A stretch of 7,550 nucleotides of DNA from Flavobacteriaceae bacterium. Its GTDB lineage: Bacteria; Bacteroidota; Bacteroidia; Flavobacteriales; Flavobacteriaceae. The stretch is taken from the NCBI GenBank assembly GCA_030633225.1, contig DAOVTF010000087.1, positions 1-7,550 on the forward strand, read 5' to 3'. Of the stretch, positions 1-6,236 are shown one piece after another. The notes under the pieces were generated by a model. That model was not told the origin of the DNA. It saw nothing but the letters and a program-made list of their open reading frames with translations, and ran no database searches. Positions within the stretch are counted from its first letter, which is position 1; each line of letters starts with the position of its first letter. The position numbers were made by a program, and so were the translations under genes.

Positions 1-1705
1 CCATTTCCAGATAGTGCAATGCTTCTTCCGTTTTTTCTCTTCCAGTAGATATCATTGCAAGAGGTATATTTAAATTTGGCTTACCATCAGATTGTCGTTT
101 GAGTATCATATTACGATAGTGATTACTTTTTTCAATATCCTCCATTTTAAAGTATGTATTTGAAAGATAGGCCAAAACATACCCAATAGGTTCTGTTTCA
201 ACACCATTAGCTTTATTTAAATAAAGCAGCGCATTTTTATAATCATTACCATGGTAATAAGTCATCCCAATATTAAAATTAAAATAGGGGATGTCATTAA
301 AATCGGCGGCTTGTTTGAAGGCATAAATTGCCTGTTCATATTCACCTTTTAATAATAAGGTGAGTCCCTCATCACTAAAAATAAAATAATTTGAACGATC
401 GGTTGTCTTTGAAAGTTTAACTAATTCTGATGCTTTTTCCAATTCACCTAATGCCGCATAAACAGAAATGGCCGAACAAATACAATAGTTAGTAGGTATT
501 TTTGGCCATGAATTTATATTTAATGCTCGTTCAACGTTTTCTTTAGCTTTTGGCAAGTTATTTAAATAGAATAAATTCAATGACCCCATAATTAAATAAT
601 TATCTGAAATTGTGGGATCTAAAGAAATGGATTTCTCAATCAATGGCAAAGCTTTGGAAATTGTATTTAATGCAGAATCTGCTCCCGGAACAACTTCAGC
701 AAAACCGTTTAGTATATAAATCCAAGCTAACAATGTACATGCCTGTGCATAATCAGGATCCAATTCTATAACACGCTCAAGCATAACAATACTTTTTACT
801 ATTGATTCTTTTGTTAAAGTTGTATACTCAGCTTTGGCCTTGAGAAAAAGATCAAAAGCCTCCGGATTGTTTGTATTAATTTTGTCTAATTTTATTTTTT
901 CTTCCTGACTGAGTTCTACGTTCAATTTTTCAACAACTTGTCTTGCAATGTTATTTTGAATTTTTATTGTATTTGATAATACATCATCATATTGCTCTCT
1001 CCAAATAAGAATGCCAGTGTCAGGATCCACAAGTTCAATGGAAAGCCTAACACTATCACCATAGACTCGTGTTGTGCCGTTCAAAATCAGTGAAACTCCT
1101 AATTCTGTAGCAATTTCCTTTGAATTTTTATTTGTGTTCTTATAGATTCTTGTCGATGAAAAGGCGCTAACCATAAATTGTTTTACTTTTGCCAATTCAT
1201 CAATAATTTCCTGAGTAACCCCATCAGAAAAGTATTCAAGATTATTATCTTTATTTACATTAGAAAGAGGTAATACCGCAATAGATTTTCTCTCTGATTT
1301 AATGGTTTTAGAAATTTCAACATTTTCTACTTTCTCTTCTTTACGATCTGAAGGTTTTAAGAATTGATTATAGATTAATAGAATTACAACCAAAGATAAA
1401 GAAGCAATAATTACTTTATTGAGGCGATTACTAGTTTTCGGAACAATAGATTTATCTTTATCTAATTCTTGTGTTTTTATTACTCCTTCTGAGGTAATAT
1501 CATAAACCCATGCAAAGATTAAATTTAGCGGAAAACCAATAATCAGAATAAAAAGAATTGTTTTTAAAACAAACGGGGGAGCATTAAATGCTGGAAGAAA
1601 AATAGAGGCAACTTGTGCTACTAACCATGCTACAACCAAATAAGCAATTGCTGCTTTAAAAACATTACGTCTTTTTAGTTCGGATATGTATTTTTTTAGA
1701 TTCAA
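1..1705 (-). CDS. Membrane-anchored FlgO/TolB-like domain TPR protein (3' end outside window)
   Basis: The minus-strand frame is open from the start near 1705 to the window edge, giving at least 568 residues. It begins NLKKYISELKRRNVFKAAIA, an N-terminus I recognise from TPR proteins often mislabelled 'adenylate cyclase'. Membrane segments lie at about residues 18-38, 46-68 and 97-116. A TolB/FlgO-like domain follows at about 140-235 (SIAVLPLSNV, YFSDGVTQEI, LILNGTTRVYGDSVRLSIEL, TGILIWREQYD). TPR-like helical repeats run from about 280 to the end (for example RVIELDPDYAQACTLLAWIY and GEYEQAIYAFKQAADF). No cyclase catalytic domain or N-terminal DNA-binding domain is present. The frame holds no ATG between the in-frame stop at 1763-1765 and the conserved N-terminus, so TTG at 1703-1705 is the likely start; TTG at 1733-1735 is the alternative. 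It is probably a cytoplasmic protein-interaction or sensory scaffold tethered to the inner membrane. The partner is unknown. Confidence 0.88.
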   Translation of the reverse strand, partial: MNLKKYISELKRRNVFKAAIAYLVVAWLVAQVASIFLPAFNAPPFVLKTILFILIIGFPLNLIFAWVYDITSEGVIKTQELDKDKSIVPKTSNRLNKVIIASLSLVVILLIYNQFLKPSDRKEEKVENVEISKTIKSERKSIAVLPLSNVNKDNNLEYFSDGVTQEIIDELAKVKQFMVSAFSSTRIYKNTNKNSKEIATELGVSLILNGTTRVYGDSVRLSIELVDPDTGILIWREQYDDVLSNTIKIQNNIARQVVEKLNVELSQEEKIKLDKINTNNPEAFDLFLKAKAEYTTLTKESIVKSIVMLERVIELDPDYAQACTLLAWIYILNGFAEVVPGADSALNTISKALPLIEKSISLDPTISDNYLIMGSLNLFYLNNLPKAKENVERALNINSWPKIPTNYCICSAISVYAALGELEKASELVKLSKTTDRSNYFIFSDEGLTLLLKGEYEQAIYAFKQAADFNDIPYFNFNIGMTYYHGNDYKNALLYLNKANGVETEPIGYVLAYLSNTYFKMEDIEKSNHYRNMILKRQSDGKPNLNIPLAMISTGREKTEEALHYLEM

Positions 1706-1764
1706 GTAGGTTATAAAAATACAAAAATAAATCAAACAAGATAAAACCTGTAATAAGGTTAGTT

Positions 1765-1799
1765 AGCTTAAAGGTTATGGAAAAGAGCTTCTTTAAGCT
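1765..1799 (-). terminator. 9-bp inverted repeat after the NifX-like gene, possible terminator
   Basis: AGCTTAAAG at 1765-1773 and CTTTAAGCT at 1791-1799 are perfect inverted copies separated by 17 bases. The structure begins 39 bases after the stop of the NifX-like gene, where the four-gene cluster should end. There is no strong T-tract after it on the minus strand and the stem is AT-rich, so it is a weak intrinsic terminator at best. It could instead form a 5' hairpin in the transcript of the downstream TPR gene, because the candidate -7 element sits just upstream. Confidence 0.35.
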
Positions 1800-1801
1800 G
1801 C

Positions 1802-1809
1802 CAAAGATA
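1802..1809 (-). promoter_or_regulatory. Candidate Bacteroidota -7 element for the TPR gene
   Basis: Read on the minus strand this is TATCTTTG, an exact match to the phylum's -7 consensus TAnnTTTG. It lies 97 bases upstream of the proposed TTG start of the TPR gene and after the stop of the NifX-like gene. I do not see a TTG/TTTG -33 box at the usual spacing of about 19-21 bases; the nearest TTTTG is only 14 bases away. The call therefore rests on one 8-base element. Confidence 0.3.
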
Positions 1810-1837
1810 AACTCCGACAAATACAAAAGATTTTGAA

Positions 1838-2218
1838 TTAGTCGATTCCTTCTAAAAATTCATTAACAACTTCAAGGATCTCAATTTTTTTGGTAAGCTG
1901 GTATCTTATACCAAAACCTTCTAAAGCTTTTTTCATAAATTTGCCAACTCTTCCTACAACAAGTACGTCAACACCTTTTAGTAATTCACCCATTTCAGCA
2001 TGTGAGTGTTCTCCTTCTCCTTTTTTATGATTATGCTGGTTACCATCGCCATGACCACCTCCGTGTTCATGTTCGTGATCATGGTGTTCATGTGTATTTT
2101 CATGATAGACAATATTCATGATTTTTGAATCTACAAGATCGTAAATAACAAATTCTTTACATCTTCCAGTTCTTTTTGCAATTGTTTTTCTGTCGTTTGT
2201 TGGAAATGATATTTTCAT
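1838..2218 (-). CDS. NifX/NifB-type dinitrogenase iron-molybdenum cofactor domain protein with His-rich insert
   Basis: This 126-residue protein has the fold signature of the small NifX/NafY/NifB C-terminal domain family (dinitrogenase Fe-Mo cofactor biosynthesis domain). It opens with MKISFPTNDRKTIAKRTGRC and contains GELLKGVDVLVVGRVGKFMKKALEG at about 77-101 (split here by eye into the LLKGVDVLVVGRVGKF core and a helix). Stand-alone members bind metal clusters or cofactors and occur in many organisms that do not fix nitrogen. The unusual part is residues 39-73, which hold twelve histidines among Gly, Glu and Asp residues, a likely metal-binding loop inserted between the two halves of the domain. 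C20 is the only cysteine. The gene follows the SQR-like gene by 45 bases and is probably the last gene of the same operon. A metal-binding role in the cytoplasm is inferred; the metal is unknown. No Shine-Dalgarno sequence precedes the ATG. Confidence 0.85.
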   Translation of the reverse strand: MKISFPTNDRKTIAKRTGRCKEFVIYDLVDSKIMNIVYHENTHEHHDHEHEHGGGHGDGNQHNHKKGEGEHSHAEMGELLKGVDVLVVGRVGKFMKKALEGFGIRYQLTKKIEILEVVNEFLEGID

Positions 2219-2263
2219 CTGTTTAAATTTTAGTTTTTAAAAATTTTGATTAGACATAATTTT

Positions 2264-3457
2264 TTACATACCAGGTAGTCGAGGTATTTTATTTAGTTTA
2301 GAATTTTTAAAATACCATCCCCAGCCTTTTTTCATCCAATGCCCAATTATTGGAAGTGGAAAAATAATCTCTTTTTTATGATCTCTAAAAATAAAGGCAG
2401 CACCATCACCACTATCCATCACACATAATATATTCAAATGCTCTTTATAACCTTTTCTTTTGTCACTTCCCTTTTCTTTTTCAGCAATATTATAAGCTAA
2501 ATTTCTAGCCATTACTTCGGCAATATGACCTTGCTTAGCTTTCCAGTTTGGACCTTCTAGAGCAGAAGAATCACCAATTGCATAAACGGAAGTTTTACTT
2601 AACGAATCACTTTTGTCAAATTGAACTTCAAAAAAGTCATTTATTTTAATAAATCCTGCTTTGCTCAATGGAAGATCAGAACTGTTGTAAAAAATATCAT
2701 GACCTTGTAAAGCAGGAATATACATGGTATAATCACTATCTAATTTGGTGTCATCTGCAAAAACAATTCCGTCATTTTCAAAACGTTTGATAGGTTTGCC
2801 AATGTGTTTGTCAATTTTTAATCTTTCGTAATAAGCATCCATAAATTCAGGTGCTTTTTTTCCCATTTTAGCACCAGGATTCTCCATAGGAGCAAAGAAT
2901 ACTAATTTGAATTTATTTCGTTTTCTTTTCTTTTTTAAATAGTTATTTACATTAAATAAAAGCTCAAAAGCGGGACCTCCTCTAACAGCGCTTTTATCAT
3001 GCGGATTGCCACCAAATCCCATGGCAATGGTTCCACCACCTTTTTCAATTAGTGCATCTAACTTGTCTCTAAGTTCAACAGATTCGGATGGAGCTCCACA
3101 AATTGAAGAAAAATTTTCTTTACCGTCATAAGACCTTTTTCCTGCCCCCATTGCGATAATCAAATGATCAAATCCAGAAAATTCTTGATCTTTACAAACT
3201 ACTTTTCCTTCTTTGGCCTTAATTTCAACAATTTCATCTTTTACCCAAGTAAAACCATGTGCTTTTTCGAGTAAAGCCATAGAAACACAAGCATCATCAA
3301 ATTTTATTTTTTTTACAGGTATCCAAATAGAAGTTGGATACACATAAAGATAATCTCTATTGCTAATTAAGGTTACGTTTATTTTTTCTTTTCTTAAAAA
3401 TATGGCAGCTTCAACTCCTGCAAAACCACCCCCTAATATCAATACTTTTTTATTCAT
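2264..3457 (-). CDS. FAD-dependent pyridine nucleotide-disulfide oxidoreductase, SQR-like
   Basis: A 397-residue flavoprotein. The N-terminal FAD-binding Rossmann motif is GGGFAGVEAA (about 9-18) and the second FAD-contact motif is YAIGDSSAL (about 292-300). The following NWKAKQGHIAEVMARNLAYN and the C-terminal HWMKKGWGWYFK are characteristic of the sulfide:quinone oxidoreductase/flavocytochrome c sulfide dehydrogenase superfamily, membrane-peripheral enzymes that pass electrons to quinone. Four cysteines are present: C57, C88, C120 and C345. From memory of the family, C120 (SICGAP) and C345 (CVMDSGDGA) sit where two of the three SQR cysteines occur. The third, normally in a CxGPAYE-like motif, appears replaced in RGGPAFE (about 159-165). 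It may therefore not be a true sulfide oxidase. The ATG lies 3 bases after the stop of the TonB receptor gene, so the two are very likely co-transcribed and translationally coupled. The electron donor is unknown. Confidence 0.85.
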   Translation of the reverse strand: MNKKVLILGGGFAGVEAAIFLRKEKINVTLISNRDYLYVYPTSIWIPVKKIKFDDACVSMALLEKAHGFTWVKDEIVEIKAKEGKVVCKDQEFSGFDHLIIAMGAGKRSYDGKENFSSICGAPSESVELRDKLDALIEKGGGTIAMGFGGNPHDKSAVRGGPAFELLFNVNNYLKKKRKRNKFKLVFFAPMENPGAKMGKKAPEFMDAYYERLKIDKHIGKPIKRFENDGIVFADDTKLDSDYTMYIPALQGHDIFYNSSDLPLSKAGFIKINDFFEVQFDKSDSLSKTSVYAIGDSSALEGPNWKAKQGHIAEVMARNLAYNIAEKEKGSDKRKGYKEHLNILCVMDSGDGAAFIFRDHKKEIIFPLPIIGHWMKKGWGWYFKNSKLNKIPRLPGM

Positions 3458-3460
3458 TAT

Positions 3461-5659
3461 TTATAGATTAAATTTTACTCCAAAAATGAAATTGATTCCC
3501 GGATTTGCAATACCTTCTTCATTTAGGACAGATAAATGTGAAATATATTCTTTGTTTAAAACATTTTTAATTGTAAAGTTGATATTTGTTTTCAACTTTT
3601 TATAAACTAAATTTCCTCCCATTCCAACGTTCAATAAATTATAACTGCTGGAAGATTCTTCAAAATCACTAATTTTATTTTGCTTAAAAGTGCTTTCAAG
3701 ATTCAAAAAAACAAATCCAAATTCCAACCAGTTGTTCATGTCAAATTCAGCTCTCAAGGTATTGTCAAATTTATTTGCAGGAATTCTAGGAAGGTAACCA
3801 CCATTTTTTTGCTTACCAATGACCATTTCATAAGAGCTTTCTAGATGTAACCAGTCTATAGGGTGTGGGTGTAAATGCAAGCCCATTTCACCTCCGTATA
3901 AATGGGCATCATTTTGAATATAAGTATATACATCAAAATCATTTATTTCTTCATTGGTAGGAGCTATATAAATGTAGTTAAAAATATTGTTATAGAACGA
4001 ATTGATAAAAAACTCAAAGTGTTTACTTTTATATTCAAGAGATAGATCCAATTGTAAATTTTGTTCGTTTTCAAGATTAGAATTTCCAATTTCCCATCTT
4101 CCTTCATGAATACCATTGGAAGATAATTCGGATAAATTAGGAGCTCTAAAACCAGAGGCAAAATTTAAACGAGCAATTAAACCTTGCGTGATATCTGTTT
4201 TATAACCCAAAGATCCTGAAAAACTATTTAGTGATTTATCAATTGCTTCGATGAAATGATCATCTCCAAAAATACCATGTTCTTCTGTTTCAATTTTTCT
4301 ATTATCAAAACGAATTCCTGCTTGAATGGAACTGGAATTCCAATCATAATTCAAATTTCCAAAAATTCCAATGTCATTAATGTGCGCATCAGGTAAAAAA
4401 ACTTCGGAACCGTAATTTGTATTTGATTGAGTCATTCCTTGAACACCAATTACAGTTTCAAATTTTCCTAGATGAGGTAAATACCATTTCGCATCATAGT
4501 TAAATGTACCAAGTACCATATCAACTGTTATTTCATCATTTAGTACCAAATTACGCTTGTTATGTGTGTATCCTAAATTGGTTTTGATAGATGAAGACTT
4601 TAAAACAAAATCATTTTTTAAACTAACAATATGATAATTGAGATCTTGATATAATCCCATCATTTCTTTTGAGGTTTCTTGCTTACCAATTTCTTTTGGA
4701 ATACCTATTTGAGATTGATTATAATTATATCTAAGATCGGCTGTAAATGATTTTGTATTGTAACCTATTGCTGCTTTAAAATCGGCTTCATGATAACGTG
4801 AATTTGTAACTCTTTCATTATTGCCGGTTTTATAATCAGAATGTATATCATAAGCTCCTCTAACTAAAAATTTGAATTTTTCGCCTGATGTTTTTACTCC
4901 TGCACTAGTATTAAATCCCAATGTGTTAGAAAAATACTTACTACTAATATCACCATGAGTGGAATTATTATTCGCATATTTTTCCGGAATTAGATATAGT
5001 ACTCCACCTAGTGCATCCGAACCATATAAAAGCGATGCCGGACCTTTAATAACTTCAACACTTTCTATACCTGATTCGTTTACTCCAAGTCCGTGTTTTT
5101 CACCATTTTGGTAATTCTCTAATTTCACGCCTTGTGTATAAGTTAAAACACGATTACCACTTAAACCCCTGATTACAGGTTTACCTATTCCGGTTCCAGT
5201 TGACATATTTGATACACCGGCTATGGTACTAATGCTTTCAACCAAAGTCGTTCCTCCTTTTTTTTCTAAAGAGCTTATGCTTTTGTGTTCTACTTTCATA
5301 ACATTTTGACTTTGTAATTTGTTAAAAGGCGTAGAAACAATTACCTCATCCATATGAAAGACCGATTCAAATAGCGAAATTTTTATAGATTTATCTTCAT
5401 CAAAAAAAGTTATGTTTTTATGTTGTGCTTCAAATCCAAGATATGAGAAAATAAATATTTGCTCTCCATTAGGTATATTTTTAATTATAAAATTACCTTC
5501 TTCATCAGATGTTGTTCCTATTTGAAGGTTTTCAGAATAGATATCTGCTCCAAATATTGTTTGTCCATGTTCGTCTATAACTTTACCCGAAAGCACGTTT
5601 TGTGCATAACCAAAAGATAAAAAACCAGTAAAGAATAAAATGATGTATATATTTTTCAT
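3461..5659 (-). CDS. TonB-dependent outer-membrane receptor, probably metal-related
   Basis: A complete 732-residue receptor. Residues 1-20 form a signal peptide (cleavage near GYAQ/N). Residues about 22-107 form a carboxypeptidase-regulatory-like beta-sandwich (LSGKVIDEHGQTIFGADIYS, DEEGNFIIKNIPNG). A TonB-box-like DEVIVST is at about 104-110. The plug spans about 118-228 (GGTTLVESISTIAGV, GKPVIRGLSGNRVLTY, GIESVEVIKGPASLLYGSDA), and the rest is the 22-strand barrel, including GFRAPNLSEL at about 503-512. Features that recall zinc/metal receptors of the ZnuD type are the NGIHEGRWEIGNSNLENEQN stretch just after FRAP, and His-bearing segments such as EEHGIFGDDHF (about 459-469) and HLHPHP (595-600). 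The substrate is inferred, not shown; heme, zinc or copper are alternatives. The small RAPP protein lies upstream beyond a palindrome, and the SQR-like gene follows 3 bases downstream. No Shine-Dalgarno sequence is visible before the ATG. Confidence 0.93.
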   Translation of the reverse strand: MKNIYIILFFTGFLSFGYAQNVLSGKVIDEHGQTIFGADIYSENLQIGTTSDEEGNFIIKNIPNGEQIFIFSYLGFEAQHKNITFFDEDKSIKISLFESVFHMDEVIVSTPFNKLQSQNVMKVEHKSISSLEKKGGTTLVESISTIAGVSNMSTGTGIGKPVIRGLSGNRVLTYTQGVKLENYQNGEKHGLGVNESGIESVEVIKGPASLLYGSDALGGVLYLIPEKYANNNSTHGDISSKYFSNTLGFNTSAGVKTSGEKFKFLVRGAYDIHSDYKTGNNERVTNSRYHEADFKAAIGYNTKSFTADLRYNYNQSQIGIPKEIGKQETSKEMMGLYQDLNYHIVSLKNDFVLKSSSIKTNLGYTHNKRNLVLNDEITVDMVLGTFNYDAKWYLPHLGKFETVIGVQGMTQSNTNYGSEVFLPDAHINDIGIFGNLNYDWNSSSIQAGIRFDNRKIETEEHGIFGDDHFIEAIDKSLNSFSGSLGYKTDITQGLIARLNFASGFRAPNLSELSSNGIHEGRWEIGNSNLENEQNLQLDLSLEYKSKHFEFFINSFYNNIFNYIYIAPTNEEINDFDVYTYIQNDAHLYGGEMGLHLHPHPIDWLHLESSYEMVIGKQKNGGYLPRIPANKFDNTLRAEFDMNNWLEFGFVFLNLESTFKQNKISDFEESSSSYNLLNVGMGGNLVYKKLKTNINFTIKNVLNKEYISHLSVLNEEGIANPGINFIFGVKFNL

Positions 5660-5708
5660 TTGTTAAATAAAAATAAGAACTAAAAATTTAGAATAATTTT
5701 TTGAAAAA

Positions 5709-5730
5709 TGACCGATAAAATAATCGGTCA
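5709..5730 (-). terminator. GC-rich 8-bp palindrome before the receptor gene: terminator/attenuator or operator
   Basis: TGACCGAT (5709-5716) and ATCGGTCA (5723-5730) are perfect inverted copies around a 6-base AT loop, in otherwise almost GC-free DNA. On the minus strand the stem is followed at once by TTTTTC, which fits an intrinsic terminator 12 bases after the stop of the 108-residue gene. It lies 49 bases upstream of the receptor start, so it would separate or attenuate the two genes. The symmetry and the TGACC/GGTCA half-sites also resemble operators of TetR-family repressors, and this alternative remains open. Confidence 0.55.
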
Positions 5731-5742
5731 ATAATTTAGTAT

Positions 5743-6069
5743 TTAAACAAGTGAAATAGGAGGAGCTCTAGAAGATTTTTGACCGAAATAAATCTGATAA
5801 GATTCAATAAAAATTAACTGGACATCTTGATTTATTATTTTTAAAAAATTAATCTCAAAATCAATTTGTAGATTAATAGCGTTATGATTGATTTTTTGAT
5901 GATATACAGCACAACTTTTTTGAATATTTTGAATATTTTCTAAACCATCAGTTTGCTGTTTTTTATATGTGTGTTTTTCAAAACTATGAAGAAACTGTAA
6001 AGAAATAGGAACCATAATGGTTACTAATAAAAACAAAGTAATAATTCTATTGAAAGTTTCTTTACGCAT
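5743..6069 (-). CDS. Small membrane-anchored or exported His/Cys protein with C-terminal RAPP motif
   Basis: A 108-residue protein. Residues about 8-27 are hydrophobic (RIITLFLLVTIMVPISLQFL) after a short basic start, forming a signal anchor or signal peptide, so the remainder should be outside the cytoplasm. It is followed by LHSFEKH (27-33), then C53, H57 and H62 (SCAVYHQKINHN), and it ends in SRAPPISLV. Short proteins with LHS-E-H, Cys/His pairs and an R-[AG]-PP tail are found next to metal-related TonB receptors in Bacteroidota, and DUF2946-type proteins end similarly. I make this link from memory and it is not firm. The gene directly precedes the TonB receptor, separated by a palindrome, suggesting a related periplasmic metal-binding or sensing role. 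The ATG start fits the signal sequence. Confidence 0.7.
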   Translation of the reverse strand: MRKETFNRIITLFLLVTIMVPISLQFLHSFEKHTYKKQQTDGLENIQNIQKSCAVYHQKINHNAINLQIDFEINFLKIINQDVQLIFIESYQIYFGQKSSRAPPISLV

Positions 6070-6077
6070 ACAGGGTA

Positions 6078-6085
6078 CAAAAATA
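6078..6085 (-). promoter_or_regulatory. Candidate -7 element very close to the small RAPP gene start
   Basis: The minus strand reads TATTTTTG, an exact TAnnTTTG match, ending only 8 bases before the ATG of the 108-residue gene. No convincing -33 TTG box is seen about 19 bases upstream. If it is real, the transcript would have almost no leader. In such AT-rich DNA a chance match is quite possible. Confidence 0.25.
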
Positions 6086-6136
6086 AAGAATAAATTAATG
6101 CATTAAGTAGTATTTATTACTTTTAAATTTAATGTA

Positions 6137-6229
6137 TTAGAGTGGAATAATACGATTCTTTTTTTGCAAATGACTTGCAATAAAGCTAAGAATTCGTGGT
6201 GACCAATAAAGAATTTCTTCTTTGTTCAT
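6137..6229 (-). pseudogene. 30-codon remnant or mini-protein beginning like a small membrane protein
   Basis: The frame starts with ATG 7 bases after the stop of the 139-residue gene and encodes MNKEEILYWSPRILSFIASH followed by ten more residues ending in RIIPL. The first part strongly resembles the start of a family of small multi-pass membrane proteins of unknown function whose N-terminus reads roughly K-x-LLYWSPRILSI, followed at once by a membrane helix. Here the helix is missing: the frame runs into polar residues (HLQKKNR) and stops. Shifting frame does not recover a hydrophobic helix, so this looks like a truncation or deletion rather than a single frameshift. A genuine 30-residue peptide is the alternative. 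Confidence 0.4.
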
Positions 6230-6236
6230 GATTTAA

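Noticed and set aside
1..1705. Adenylate cyclase function for the TPR protein
   Set aside because: Similar proteins often carry that label, but no cyclase catalytic domain is present in the visible part; only membrane helices, an FlgO/TolB-like domain and TPRs are seen.
1838..2218. Evidence for nitrogen fixation
   Set aside because: The NifX-type domain is widespread in non-fixing bacteria and no other nif gene is present in the window.
3360..3605. Plus-strand reading frame of 81 codons
   Set aside because: It overlaps the well-supported receptor and SQR-like genes on the opposite strand and its translation shows no domain; it is a by-product of their codon use.
3964..4161. Minus-strand 65-codon frame inside the receptor
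   Set aside because: It lies entirely within the receptor gene in another frame, and no recognisable protein results.
6164..6180. TTGCAA-ATGAC-TTGCAA repeat as an operator or hairpin
   Set aside because: Each half is itself a 6-base palindrome, the arms are short, and the stretch lies inside the 30-codon frame; chance is sufficient.
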